A stretch of 64,000 bases of DNA from Paenibacillus sacheonensis (GCF_009909195.1 NZ_JAAAMU010000001.1:248001-312000), one strand, 5' to 3'. Shown: positions 26,541 to 35,710, numbered from the stretch's first letter. The notes: generated from the letters alone by a model not told the origin. Numbers and translations are program-made.

Positions 26541-27739
26541 ACGTGAGAAAAGACAGCGTCGGGATGGGAATCATTTACTTTGCCTGGCATGGCAAAGCGC
26601 AGGAGAAGCCGGAGATCAAAAGCCGGCTGCGCGCGAATTGGCGGCGTTTCGCAGAGAAGGCGCTGGACGAGGACGGGCAGGCATTCTTGAACGGGGTGAC
26701 CCGCATGTGGATGCGAGACGATCTCTTCGTCTGTTTCTCCCTGCCGGACGAGCGCGCGGAGAAGCTGGAAGAGCGTCTGCTGGAAATCGGGAACGAGCTG
26801 CAGCTGGACTGGGAGCCGCGGTTCGTGGAATCGGCCTTCGGCGGTCATGTGGCCGAGCTGCGCCTGCATACGGGCGTCTCGTATCTGGACGGCGGGATCG
26901 TATCGGAAGAAGAACGCCTGTACGACGGAATCAAACGCGCCATCGTGCACGGTCAATCCATCGGCGCGGCCGAACGCAGCTTGAAGCGCAGAGCCCTCGA
27001 ACATATCTTGGACGAACGGCTGATCATGCCGGTGTACCAGCCCATCATGTCGCTTCAGCGGGACAAGGCGTCGTTGTTCGGGTATGAAGCGTTGTCCCGT
27101 CTGCCGGGCAGCCGTTGGTTCGACGGGCCGCTCGGTCTGTTTCAATTCGCCGACGAAGAGGGACTGACGTACGCGCTCGACCGGCTTGCGCGCGAGAAAG
27201 CGATCGAGGGCTGCGCCGGACTTGCGAGCGGGCGCAAGCTGTTCATTAATATTACGGCCAAGATCATGAACGATGCGTCCTTCTCGCCGGGACAGACGCT
27301 GCTCCTGCTGCAGCAGTACGGCTTGTCCCCGCATCATGTCGTGTTCGAAATTACGGAACGGACGTCGATCGAGGATTTCGATGCGGCCAAACGCATTCTT
27401 CACCACTACCGCACGCAAGGCTACCAAATCGCAATCGACGACGCCGGAGCGGGTTACTCCTCGCTGCAGTCGATCGTCGAGCTGAAGCCGGACTACATCA
27501 AGCTCGACCGTTCGCTGATCCGCGGCATCCACCAGGACGGCATGAAAGCGCATCTCGTTCAGACGTTCGCGGATTTGGCGGCGAAGATGGACATCAAGCT
27601 GATCGCCGAGGGCATCGAGGAGGACGAGGAGCTTCTGTATATTCGGGCGCTCGGCGTTCAATACGCGCAAGGCTTTCTGCTCGGCCGTCCGGCGCCGTTC
27701 GCCTTGTATCCGTCCGAGACGGCGGTTAATGGCGGCTGA
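26537..27739 (+). CDS. EAL-domain protein, probable c-di-GMP phosphodiesterase
   Basis: 400 residues, soluble. Residues 1-145 again resemble a degenerate GGDEF-like fold (start GMGIIYFAWHG, closing LYDGIKRAIVHGQS). Residues about 150-395 are an EAL domain with the metal and catalytic set visible: YEALSR (Glu184), NITAK, FEITERT, IAIDDAGAGYSS (loop 6 is DDAGAG where DDFGTG is usual), IKLDRSLI and IAEGIE, QGFLLG. All expected acidic residues and the Lys are present, so activity is plausible. GTG 26537 overlaps the preceding stop. The pair would balance c-di-GMP synthesis and breakdown. Confidence 0.85.
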   Translation: MNVRKDSVGMGIIYFAWHGKAQEKPEIKSRLRANWRRFAEKALDEDGQAFLNGVTRMWMRDDLFVCFSLPDERAEKLEERLLEIGNELQLDWEPRFVESAFGGHVAELRLHTGVSYLDGGIVSEEERLYDGIKRAIVHGQSIGAAERSLKRRALEHILDERLIMPVYQPIMSLQRDKASLFGYEALSRLPGSRWFDGPLGLFQFADEEGLTYALDRLAREKAIEGCAGLASGRKLFINITAKIMNDASFSPGQTLLLLQQYGLSPHHVVFEITERTSIEDFDAAKRILHHYRTQGYQIAIDDAGAGYSSLQSIVELKPDYIKLDRSLIRGIHQDGMKAHLVQTFADLAAKMDIKLIAEGIEEDEELLYIRALGVQYAQGFLLGRPAPFALYPSETAVNGG

Positions 27740-27816
27740 TTGAAGCTGGCGTTGGCAAGCTGCGTTCCAAGCTCGCGGCGATTAGAGGGATTCGGCCGTC
27801 AACAAGCACCGAAATC

Positions 27817-27865
27817 AAGCTTTCCGAGGGTCCGCGGCAGCGGATTCATTGGGAAAGCTTGTTTG
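27817..27865 (+). terminator. Terminator-like hairpin after the GGDEF-EAL operon
   Basis: AAGCTTTCC (27817-27825) pairs with GGAAAGCTT (27852-27860); the arms enclose a 26-base loop and are followed by GTTTGCTTTG. The U-tract is weak. Confidence 0.5.
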
Positions 27866-27916
27866 CTTTGTGCTATGATAAGCCTAGGAAACTAACGGGT
27901 GAGGTGTGCCTTTTCA

Positions 27917-30577
27917 ATGGATAAATGGGTATTGATCGACGGGAATAGCATTATTTACAGAGCATTCTTCGCCATGCCGCCGCTGACGAATTCGGCAGGG
28001 CTGCATACGAATGCCGTATACGGCTTCACGACGATGCTGCTTAGGCTGCTGGAGGAAGAAAAGCCGACGCATATGCTCGTGGCATTCGACGCCGGCAAAA
28101 TAACGTTCCGCCACGAAGGTTACGAGGATTACAAGGGCGGACGGCAGAAGACGCCGCCGGAGCTGTCCGAACAGTTTCCGGTGCTGAAGGAGCTTCTGCA
28201 ATCCTTCGGAATCGCGCAGTATGAATTGCCCGGCTATGAGGCCGACGATATTATCGGCACGCTGAGCCGCCTCGCCGACGAGCAAGGGGTGGAGACGGTC
28301 GTCGTGTCCGGCGACAAGGATATGCTCCAGCTCGCCTCCGACCACGTCACGATCGCGCTGACGCGTAAGGGCGTGAGCGAGGTCGACCGCTACGATCCGG
28401 CCGAGATCCAGGACAAGTACGGTCTGACGCCGCTGCAGATCATCGACCTGAAGGGTCTGATGGGCGATACGTCCGATAATATCCCCGGCATTCCGGGCGT
28501 GGGCGAGAAGACTGCACTGAAGCTGCTGCACGAATACGGATCCGTCGAGAGCGTATTGGAGCATGCATCCGACTTGAAAGGCAAGATGCAAGAGAAGGTC
28601 CAGACGCATCGGGACAGCGCGATCATGAGCAAGAAGCTGGCGACGATCTTCCGCGAGGTGCCGTTGGAGAAGGGGACAGAAGAGCTGGCTTACAGCGGCT
28701 ATGAATCCCATGCGCTGGCGGACATGTTCCGCAAGCTGGAGTTCAAGTCGCTGATCGAACGGCTGGCGCTTCCGGACGCGGGCTGCACGGATAACGGCGT
28801 TCCGGCAGCTCCTCCGACCTATGAAGTGCTTCGGGCCGGCTCCCTGGACAAGGCGGATCTCGAGAAGCTGCTCGCCACTTCGGAGAGTCTCTATATCGAA
28901 TCGATCGGAGATAACCCGCATCAAGCAAGGCTGATCGGCATCGCGGTTACGAGCGGGGAGCGGATCGTCGTGCTGACGTATGACGACCTGATGGATCCTT
29001 CGCTATCCGCTCCGGTGCGGACATGGCTGGAGGATGAAAGCGCGCCGAAACGCGGCTACGACCTGCACAAGGCCGAGCTGGCTCTCGGCTGGATCGGCAT
29101 CCACCTGCGCGGCATTACGTTCGATGCGCTGCTGGCCGCCTATCTGCTGGATCCGACGGAGTCGAGCCAATCGCTTGCGGCGCTGATTCAGCGTCACGGT
29201 CTCGCGTCGATTCAGACGGATGAAGCCGTATATGGCAAAGGCGCGCGGCTCCAGGTACCGGAGGCCGACGTGCTGGCCCATCATCTGGCTGCCAAAGCCG
29301 ATGCCGTACGCAGATTGGTGCCGATGCTGTCGAACGAACTGGATAACGGCAAAATGACGAAGCTGAACGACGAGCTGGAGCTGCCGCTTGCCGTCGTGCT
29401 CGCCGGCATGGAGAAGCAGGGTATTCAAGTGAATCCGGGCGTGCTGGAAGATCTCGGCGCCGAGCTCGAGAAAGGCATCTCCCAATACATGAGCGGCATC
29501 TACGCCCAAGCGGGCATGGAATTCAACATCGGTTCGCCGAAGCAGCTGGGCGAGGTGCTGTTCGAGAAGCTCGGCCTGCCGGTCATCAAGAAGACGAAAA
29601 CCGGCTATTCCACGGATGCCGAGGTGCTGGAGAAGCTCGAACCGTATTCCGAGATCGTCAAGATGATCCTGCACTACAGGCAGCTGACCAAGCTGCAGTC
29701 CACGTACGTGGAAGGACTTCTGAAGGAGATTAGGCGCGATACGGGCAAGGTGCACACATATTACCGGCAGACGATCGCGGCGACGGGCCGCTTGTCGAGC
29801 CAATTCCCCAATCTGCAGAACATCCCGATCCGGATGGAGGAAGGAAGGCGCATCCGCAAAGCGTTCGTGCCGTCGGAGCCGGGCTGGAAAATTCTCGCGG
29901 CGGATTACTCGCAGATTGAACTTCGGGTTCTCGCGCATATCTCCGGCGACGAGAAGATGAAGGAAGCGTTCATCGAAGACACGGACATTCATACGAAGAC
30001 GGCGATGGACGTCTTCGGCGTCTCCGCCTCCGAAGTGGATGCGAACATGCGCCGCCAGGCGAAGGCCGTCAACTTCGGCATCGTATACGGCATCAGCGAT
30101 TTCGGGCTGTCGAACAACCTGGGCATCTCGCGGAAGGATGCTGCTAAGTTCATCGAGCAATATTTTGCCGTCTTCCAAGGGGTTCGTCAGTATATGGACG
30201 ACATCGTGGCACAGGCGCGGAAGGACGGTTTCGTGACGACGCTGTTGGAACGCCGCCGTTACTTGCCGGAGATCAAAGCGTCGAACTTCAACCTCCGTTC
30301 CTTCGCGGAACGGACGGCGATGAACACGCCGATCCAAGGCACGGCAGCGGATATCATCAAGCTTGCGATGGTCAAGATGGATCACGAGCTCCGCGAACGC
30401 GGGCTGCGCAGCCGCATGCTGCTGCAAGTACACGATGAGCTCGTCTTCGAAGTGCCGGCCGAAGAGCTGGAGCTGATGAAGACGCTCGTCCCGGAAGTCA
30501 TGGAAAGCGCGCTGAAGCTGGACGTGCCGCTGAGAGCGGACGTCAGCTACGGGGACAATTGGTATGAAGCCAAGTAA
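27917..30577 (+). CDS. polA: DNA polymerase I
   Basis: 886 residues. The 5'-3' exonuclease domain covers about 1-290, followed by a 3'-5' exonuclease-like domain (about 310-490) and the family A polymerase. Motif A DYSQIELRVLAHIS, motif B RRQAKAVNFGIVYGIS and motif C LQVHDELVFEV are intact. In the middle domain the DxE of the proofreading site is replaced (YIESIGDNP), so proofreading is probably absent, as known for Bacillus-type Pol I. ATG 27917 is preferred over 27899 because GGTGAGGTG lies upstream. It opens the conserved polA-mutM-ytaF-coaE block. Confidence 0.95.
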   Translation: MDKWVLIDGNSIIYRAFFAMPPLTNSAGLHTNAVYGFTTMLLRLLEEEKPTHMLVAFDAGKITFRHEGYEDYKGGRQKTPPELSEQFPVLKELLQSFGIAQYELPGYEADDIIGTLSRLADEQGVETVVVSGDKDMLQLASDHVTIALTRKGVSEVDRYDPAEIQDKYGLTPLQIIDLKGLMGDTSDNIPGIPGVGEKTALKLLHEYGSVESVLEHASDLKGKMQEKVQTHRDSAIMSKKLATIFREVPLEKGTEELAYSGYESHALADMFRKLEFKSLIERLALPDAGCTDNGVPAAPPTYEVLRAGSLDKADLEKLLATSESLYIESIGDNPHQARLIGIAVTSGERIVVLTYDDLMDPSLSAPVRTWLEDESAPKRGYDLHKAELALGWIGIHLRGITFDALLAAYLLDPTESSQSLAALIQRHGLASIQTDEAVYGKGARLQVPEADVLAHHLAAKADAVRRLVPMLSNELDNGKMTKLNDELELPLAVVLAGMEKQGIQVNPGVLEDLGAELEKGISQYMSGIYAQAGMEFNIGSPKQLGEVLFEKLGLPVIKKTKTGYSTDAEVLEKLEPYSEIVKMILHYRQLTKLQSTYVEGLLKEIRRDTGKVHTYYRQTIAATGRLSSQFPNLQNIPIRMEEGRRIRKAFVPSEPGWKILAADYSQIELRVLAHISGDEKMKEAFIEDTDIHTKTAMDVFGVSASEVDANMRRQAKAVNFGIVYGISDFGLSNNLGISRKDAAKFIEQYFAVFQGVRQYMDDIVAQARKDGFVTTLLERRRYLPEIKASNFNLRSFAERTAMNTPIQGTAADIIKLAMVKMDHELRERGLRSRMLLQVHDELVFEVPAEELELMKTLVPEVMESALKLDVPLRADVSYGDNWYEAK

Positions 30578-30642
30578 GACTTTCTCGCGCTCATGTCGTA
30601 TAATGGGGGTTGAACCATGGGCATGGGAGGAGATACATTCAT

Positions 30643-31548
30643 ATGCCGGAACTACCGGAAGTTGAAACCGTTCGGCGCACGCTGAACGAATTAGTCGCAG
30701 GAAAACGAATCGAACGGGTAACCGTGACGCTTCCTAGAATTATTCAGCGCCCGGCGGAGCCCGAGGCTTTCGCGGCGGCGCTTGCCGGACATACGATTCA
30801 ATCCGTTGAACGCAAGGGTAAGTTTCTGAGAATCCTGCTTGACGGCCTCGTGCTCGTCTCGCATCTGCGCATGGAGGGCCGCTACGGCGTCTTCGCGCAG
30901 GACGAGCCCGTGGAGCTGCACACGCATGTGCGGTTTCGGTTCGACGACGGCACGGAGCTTCGTTATAAGGACGTCCGCCAATTCGGCACGATGCATTTGT
31001 TCGCGCCTGGCGATGACTTGACGAACCCGCCGCTGAACAAGCTGGGCATCGAGCCGCTCGACGAGTCGTTTACGCTGCAGGCATTCAAAGGCCAAGTCGC
31101 GCATCGAACGACCAAGGTCAAGCCGCTGCTGCTGAACCAGGCTTACATCGTCGGTCTGGGCAACATCTATGTGGATGAGGCGCTGTTCACGGCAGGCATC
31201 CATCCCGAACGCGAAGCGGTGACGCTGAAGAGTCCGGAATGGATCCGGCTGTACGATGCGATCCGCGCCACGCTCGGAAGAGCGGTCGAGGCCGGGGGCT
31301 CATCGATCAAATCCTACGTCAACGGACAAGGCGAGATGGGGATGTTCCAGCATCAGCTGCTCATCTACGGGCGCAACGACGCGCCATGCACGCGCTGCGG
31401 AACGATGATCGTCAAGACCGTCGTCGGCGGCAGGGGAACGCACACCTGTCCGGTCTGCCAGCCGCATCCGGTCAAACGGGGCAAAGCCGCGAAGGTCGTC
31501 AAAGGTCCCAAGGCAGCCAAGACGAAAGCCAAGCCGAACGCTAAATAA
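30643..31548 (+). CDS. mutM: Formamidopyrimidine-DNA glycosylase (Fpg)
   Basis: 301 residues. Starts PELPEV after Met, giving the catalytic N-terminal Pro and Glu; the zinc finger is C-x2-C-x16-C-x2-C near the C terminus. It excises oxidised purines such as 8-oxoguanine and cuts the abasic site. About 25 extra residues rich in Lys and Ala follow the zinc finger (KRGKAAKVVKGPKAAKTKAK), beyond the usual end. ATG 30643 with GGGAGGAG upstream is the start; the longer frame from 30610 lacks family support. Confidence 0.95.
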   Translation: MPELPEVETVRRTLNELVAGKRIERVTVTLPRIIQRPAEPEAFAAALAGHTIQSVERKGKFLRILLDGLVLVSHLRMEGRYGVFAQDEPVELHTHVRFRFDDGTELRYKDVRQFGTMHLFAPGDDLTNPPLNKLGIEPLDESFTLQAFKGQVAHRTTKVKPLLLNQAYIVGLGNIYVDEALFTAGIHPEREAVTLKSPEWIRLYDAIRATLGRAVEAGGSSIKSYVNGQGEMGMFQHQLLIYGRNDAPCTRCGTMIVKTVVGGRGTHTCPVCQPHPVKRGKAAKVVKGPKAAKTKAKPNAK

Positions 31549-31644
31549 GGCACGAGTCGCGATGAACCGCATATGATGAACCATTCATGTTTCTAGGCGA
31601 ATGCACAGACGTTGCAGTTTCGTCTTCACGGGAGGGACATCAAG

Positions 31645-32346
31645 GTGCTTATTCATGCGTTTTCGTTGCTGCTGCTGGCGTTTGCCGTCAGCTTGGATGG
31701 TTTCGGAGTCGGCGTGACGTACGGATTAAGACGTATTCGTATACCGTTGTTATCCATTTCCATTATCGCGTTTTGTTCGGGACTCGTCGTTTGGCTATCG
31801 ATGCAGATCGGTTCGCTGTTGTCCGGTTATATGTCGCCGATGACGGCCAAATGGATCGGAGCCGTGCTGCTCATGCTGATCGGCGCTTACGCGCTCATCC
31901 AATGGTGGCAGCGCAGGCGCGCGAATGCCGTTCCGCAAGAAGACGAACCGGTCGAGACCGCCCAGGACAGCGTCATGCACGCGGACGATGGGAAAGCCAC
32001 GGCTACCACGATCGTGATCCTGGAGCTCAAGCGGCTCGGAATCGTCATTCAAATCCTGCGGAAGCCGCAAATCGCGGACGTGGACCGGTCGGGCGCGATA
32101 TCGTCCTCGGAAGCCATTCTTCTCGGCTTCGCGTTGTCTCTCGACAGCTTCGGCGCCGGTCTCGGCGCCGCGATGGTCGGATTCAATCCGCTGCTAACGG
32201 CAATCGTCATCAGCACCGCAAGCGGCATCTTCCTGCTCGCGGGCATGCGGCTCGGATTTCGATTCGCGGCGTGGCGCGGGATGCAGGCGATGTCTGTGCT
32301 GCCCGGCGTCATGCTGATCGTTATGGGATTGATCCGGCTTATGTAA
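31645..32346 (+). CDS. ytaF: Sporulation membrane protein YtaF
   Basis: 233 residues with six membrane segments in two homologous halves: LAFAVSLDGFGVGVTYGLR near the start and LGFALSLDSFGAGLGAAM in the second half, joined by a polar loop of about 60 residues. It belongs to the MntP/YtaF superfamily. In Bacillus ytaF lies between mutM and coaE, as here. GTG 31645 has GGGAGGGA 8 nt upstream, so the frame's earlier start at 31612 is not used. Confidence 0.88.
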   Translation: MLIHAFSLLLLAFAVSLDGFGVGVTYGLRRIRIPLLSISIIAFCSGLVVWLSMQIGSLLSGYMSPMTAKWIGAVLLMLIGAYALIQWWQRRRANAVPQEDEPVETAQDSVMHADDGKATATTIVILELKRLGIVIQILRKPQIADVDRSGAISSSEAILLGFALSLDSFGAGLGAAMVGFNPLLTAIVISTASGIFLLAGMRLGFRFAAWRGMQAMSVLPGVMLIVMGLIRLM

Positions 32347-32424
32347 AAACCACCGGTAGGTCTGCGGACCGCCGAGCAACTCTTTAAGGAATCGCTTCTA
32401 GATCGGAATTATGAGGTGAATGCA

Positions 32425-33021
32425 TTGAAACTTGGATTAACCGGCGGGATCGCCTGCGGCAAAAGCACGGTGGCCGCAATGCTTGTCGCCCGCGGCGCCA
32501 AGCTCGTCGATGCCGATCAGGCAGCCCGGGAAGTCGTGCTTCCCGGCGAGCCTGCCTTGGCGGCGATTGTCGCGGCGTTCGGACAAGCCGTATTAAACGA
32601 AGACGGGACGATGAACCGCGCGGAAGTCGGCAGGCTCGTGTTCGATAACCGAGAGCGGCTGACAGCTCTCGAGGGGATCCTCCATCCGGCGATCCGGAAT
32701 CGGATGTGGGAACAAATCCGCGCGTACGAGGCCGAAGATCCGAAGCAGCTCATCATAGCTGACATTCCGCTTTTGTATGAAACCGGACAAGCCGGCTTAT
32801 ACGATGCGGTTATGGTCGTGTACGTGCCAAAGCGCGTTCAGATGGAACGGCTGATGACCCGTAACTCGTTGACGCACGAGCAGGCCCAGCAGCGCGTCGG
32901 TTTGCAGATGGATATCGAAGAGAAGCGCGGCCTAGCCGATATCGTCATCGATAACAGCGGCACGCTTGCGAACACGGAGCAGCAAGTCGATCGCTTCTGG
33001 CTGGAGCAGGGATTGTCATGA
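32425..33021 (+). CDS. coaE: Dephospho-CoA kinase
   Basis: 198 residues. The P-loop GGIACGKS is at residues 7-14, followed by DADQAAREVV and the lid region RVQMERLMTRNSLTHEQAQ. It phosphorylates dephospho-CoA in the last step of CoA synthesis. TTG 32425 preceded by AGGTGA at 5 nt gives the usual MKLGLTGG start; GTG 32416 would lie inside the ribosome site. It overlaps the next gene by four bases. Confidence 0.94.
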   Translation: MKLGLTGGIACGKSTVAAMLVARGAKLVDADQAAREVVLPGEPALAAIVAAFGQAVLNEDGTMNRAEVGRLVFDNRERLTALEGILHPAIRNRMWEQIRAYEAEDPKQLIIADIPLLYETGQAGLYDAVMVVYVPKRVQMERLMTRNSLTHEQAQQRVGLQMDIEEKRGLADIVIDNSGTLANTEQQVDRFWLEQGLS

Positions 33022-33602
33022 AGAAGAAGAAAAGACGATTGCGCAAGCGCGTATTTCTCATCTTGGTACTTGGCCTGCTTGCGCTTTTGTTTGTCCGCTC
33101 CGAATGGATGAGCCATTGGCTGTATCCGGTGCATTATCGCGAGGCGATCGTCTCGAGCGCGGATACGTACGAATTGGATCCTCATTTGGTCGCGGCGATC
33201 ATACGCGTGGAGACGAATTACAAGCCTGAAGCGGTATCGCGGAAAGGCGCCGTCGGCATTATGCAGCTGATGCCGGACACCGCGAATTGGGCCATCAAAA
33301 AAGGCGGATTCGAGGATATCACGGCGGAATCGGTCGCGAAGCGTCCGGAGGCAGGCATTGAAATCGGTTCCTGGTATTTGGGCGAATTGAACGATCAGTT
33401 CGAGGGAAGCATGGTTAAGGTAATTGCTGCCTATAACGCGGGCCCGACGACGGTAAACCGATGGCTGTCCGACGGTACTTGGGACGGCGAGATTGGGACA
33501 GTGGATCAGATTCCTTACGGGGAAACAAGACACTATGTACAGCGGGTTATTTATTATTATAATAAGTACGAAGAATTGTATCCCGATTTTCGCGTGGAAT
33601 AG
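33018..33602 (+). CDS. Lytic transglycosylase (SLT domain), membrane-anchored
   Basis: 194 residues. A basic N terminus (KKKKRRLRKR) and one membrane helix (about 11-26) anchor the protein. The Slt70-type catalytic domain has AAIIRVETNY (catalytic Glu65), GAVGIMQLMPDTA, VIAAYNAGP and YGETRHYVQRV, the full set of family 1 motifs. It cleaves peptidoglycan to anhydromuropeptides. Its start overlaps the coaE stop, so the two are coupled. A similar SLT gene often follows coaE in Paenibacillaceae, to my recollection. Confidence 0.9.
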   Translation: MKKKKRRLRKRVFLILVLGLLALLFVRSEWMSHWLYPVHYREAIVSSADTYELDPHLVAAIIRVETNYKPEAVSRKGAVGIMQLMPDTANWAIKKGGFEDITAESVAKRPEAGIEIGSWYLGELNDQFEGSMVKVIAAYNAGPTTVNRWLSDGTWDGEIGTVDQIPYGETRHYVQRVIYYYNKYEELYPDFRVE

Positions 33603-33607
33603 GTAAG

Positions 33608-33645
33608 AGCATTGACCGGCTGCCTTGCGGCAGCCAGCCAATGCT
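33608..33645. terminator. Bidirectional hairpin between the transglycosylase and SASP genes
   Basis: AGCATTG/CAATGCT flank GGCTGCC-TTGC-GGCAGCC. The hairpin lies between converging genes; T-runs are short on both sides. Confidence 0.6.
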
Positions 33646-33662
33646 TGTCGATCTATCCTTTA

Positions 33663-33878
33663 TTAACGACCTGCAAGAGATTGCTCTGCGATTTGTACCA
33701 GTTTACGAGTGATGCTGCCCCCGATGGAACCGGCATCTTTAGTCGTAATATTGCCGTAATATCCATCTTGCGGGATGGCAATACCCAGCTCTTGAGCTAC
33801 CTCGTATTTCATTTGGTCCAATGCAGCGCTAGCTTGTGGCACTACGAGTTGGTTGCTTCCGCTGTTGTTGTTAGCCAT
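33663..33878 (-). CDS. Alpha/beta-type small acid-soluble spore protein
   Basis: 71 residues. The two conserved DNA-binding segments are visible: LDQMKYEVAQELGI, which includes the site cut by the GPR protease at germination, and GGSITRKLVQIAEQSL. These proteins coat spore DNA and protect it from UV. The ribosome site AAGGAGGTG is perfect. On the same strand, CATAATA (33909-33915) resembles the -10 of forespore sigma-G promoters, but the -35 is not convincing. The gene is direct evidence for sporulation. Confidence 0.95.
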   Translation of the reverse strand: MANNNSGSNQLVVPQASAALDQMKYEVAQELGIAIPQDGYYGNITTKDAGSIGGSITRKLVQIAEQSLAGR

Positions 33879-34009
33879 TGTCGTTCACCTCCTTGCGGTT
33901 GGTAAATGTATTATGTGCGTTAATGGCCTTTTCATTACAGGTAACCTTTGGGAAATTTTTTAACTTGGTGATTGAAATTCGCATCGCGATTAAACGGAGG
34001 AGTTAGACG

Positions 34010-34474
34010 ATGAAATGCCCGTATTGCGACAATGCTGGGACGAAAGTGCTCGATTCCAGACCCGCTAACGAAAATAAGTCGATACGCCGCCGCCGTGAAT
34101 GCGAGAGATGCACGCGGCGGTTCACCACGTTCGAAATGATCGAGGAAACCCCGCTTATCGTCATCAAGAAGGACGGCAGCCGGGAAGAATTCAGCCGCGA
34201 CAAAATTTTGCGCGGATTGATCCGCGCTTGCGAGAAGCGGCCGGTGTCCATCGATCAGCTGGAGATCATCGTATCCGAAGCCGAGAAGGAGCTGCGGACG
34301 ACCGCCCAAGCGGAAGTCGAGAGCCGCGAGATCGGCGAGCTCGTCATGTCCCAGCTTTACCCCGTGGATGAGGTAGCTTACGTCCGGTTCGCTTCGGTGT
34401 ACCGGCAGTTCAAGGACATCGATATGTTCATGAAAGAGCTGAACAGCTTGCTGGCTAAGGATCCGTTGGCTTAG
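34010..34474 (+). CDS. nrdR: Transcriptional repressor NrdR
   Basis: 154 residues. A zinc ribbon (CPYC near the start, CERC at about 31-34) binds NrdR boxes; an ATP-cone domain (about 49-139) senses dATP/ATP. It represses ribonucleotide reductase genes. Length and motif order match the family exactly. GGAGG precedes ATG 34010. Confidence 0.96.
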   Translation: MKCPYCDNAGTKVLDSRPANENKSIRRRRECERCTRRFTTFEMIEETPLIVIKKDGSREEFSRDKILRGLIRACEKRPVSIDQLEIIVSEAEKELRTTAQAEVESREIGELVMSQLYPVDEVAYVRFASVYRQFKDIDMFMKELNSLLAKDPLA

Positions 34475-34486
34475 CGCGTTCCTGCT

Positions 34487-34525
34487 GCCTGCTCGCCGCT
34501 TTTTGCGGCGGGCGGGCTTTATTTT
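34487..34525 (+). terminator. Terminator of nrdR
   Basis: GCCTGCTCGCCGC pairs with GCGGCGGGCGGGC (some G-T), followed by TTTATTTTG. Confidence 0.75.
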
Positions 34526-34662
34526 GTTAAGTGGCGTGAGATGGGAAGCGCCTATGCATAGACGGCCAAGGAGGTGGAGGACGGGTTGCCGGCCGGCGGA
34601 GACAGGTTTTCGGCTCTTACTTCCTTCATATCTGCGGGCTCAAAAAAAATTGCATAAAAAGC

Positions 34663-34692
34663 TTGTTTAATCCAGTCCATCCATGCTATACT
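34663..34692 (+). promoter_or_regulatory. Promoter of tRNA-Ala
   Basis: TTGTTT (34663-34668), 18 nt, then TATACT (34687-34692) preceded by TGC, an extended -10. The start point would be about 34699, close to the tRNA. Confidence 0.6.
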
Positions 34693-34717
34693 CTTTCTTG
34701 TCGTCACCTTTACATAC

Positions 34718-34790
34718 GGGGCCTTAGCTCAGCTGGGAGAGCGCATCGCTGGCAGCGATGAGGTCAGGGGTTCGATCCCCCTAGGCTCCA
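34718..34790 (+). tRNA. tRNA-Ala (anticodon GGC)
   Basis: The cloverleaf folds fully: acceptor GGGGCCT/AGGCTCC with discriminator A, D stem GCTC/GAGC, anticodon stem CATCG/CGATG with loop CTGGCAG, and T arm AGGGG-TTCGATC-CCCCT. The anticodon GGC reads GCC/GCU alanine codons. CCA is not encoded. Confidence 0.95.
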
Positions 34791-34798
34791 TAAATAAA

Positions 34799-34828
34799 GC
34801 GCCACTACTTCGGTAGTGGCGCTTTTTT
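34799..34828 (+). terminator. Terminator of tRNA-Ala
   Basis: GCGCCACTAC, UUCG tetraloop, GTAGTGGCGC, six T. One of the strongest terminators in the window. Confidence 0.92.
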
Positions 34829-34910
34829 CATGGAGTTCCATAGGGGGAGAACCCCGGGGTTCAGTCCGCGCGCACGCAGCCGGAGGCGGAGGAGCACGGC
34901 ATTGAAATGA

Positions 34911-35592
34911 ACCGCAGACCCGGCGGATCCGAAGCTTCCTGCCGTTCCGACAGAGCAGCATCCCGTATTGAATCCGAGCGTGACTCCCAGCCCGGCTGAA
35001 TTGCAGCGCACGCTGCGCCGATTGCTCGATTCTTCTCCCAAAGTCACGTTCCCGGACGTGCGGCCGTCGGACTGGAGCGCGGCGGGCATTGCGATTGCGT
35101 CGCAGCTGGGGATCGCCGCAGGCATGCCTGACGGTCAATTCCATGGCAATGCGAACGTAACGCGAGTGGAGTTTGCTGCTATGACAGCAAGAGCCTTGCA
35201 TCTGGTTACTCCCGTTACGGCCGGCAACCATCCTTTCACGGACACGAAAGGGCATTGGGCGGAAGGCATGATCGCTGCGCTGGAACATGCAGGCGTAGTG
35301 AACGGCAAGGGAAATGGTTTATTCATGCCAGATCGACCGATCTCTCGCGCCGAGATCGCCGCGATACTCGCTCGGGTTATGAAGATGACCCCTGCGCCGA
35401 CGACGAATTCGTTCTCGGATATTTCGAACAGCCGGGCGAAGTCGTACATCGAGCAGCTGCACGCAGCGGGTATCGTCGGGCGGTAAAGGCAACCAGCTGT
35501 TCAAGCCGAACGATAACGCCAGCCGCTCCGAAGCGGCCGCGATGATTCTTCGGATGCTTAATGTAACGCTATCGCTTGGTCTTGATGTCTAG
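34911..35592 (+). pseudogene. Decayed SLH-domain surface protein
   Basis: The frame from 34911 codes for a Pro-rich linker and then three S-layer homology units, starting FPDVRPSDW, FTDTKGHW and FSDISNSRAKS. The third unit is broken by one extra base near 35482: in-frame translation stops at 35486, while the +1 frame continues GKGNQLFKPNDNASRSEAAA to a stop at 35592. Upstream, an in-frame stop at 34908 and another open frame (34862-34910) suggest a second frameshift, and no signal peptide or ribosome site is found. It is read as a 5'-truncated, frameshifted remnant. SLH domains bind pyruvylated wall polymers. Confidence 0.75.
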
Positions 35593-35617
35593 GCGTTAGG
35601 ATTCGATACGGCTGCGG

Positions 35618-35648
35618 TGGACACTGTGAAATACGGTGTCCATTTTTT
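35618..35648 (+). terminator. Terminator of the SLH remnant
   Basis: TGGACAC and GTGTCCA form the stem, followed by TTTTTTATT. Its survival argues that the decay of the gene is fairly recent. Confidence 0.8.
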
Positions 35649-35710
35649 ATTATGTATCGAAACTATTGACCGCCTCCATAATCTGTTATATCATCTCAGA
35701 AGGTAAATAT

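Noticed and set aside
34718-35592. Integrated element at the tRNA-Ala gene
   Set aside because: No integrase gene, no direct repeat of the tRNA 3' end, and the SLH remnant is explained by decay of a normal gene.
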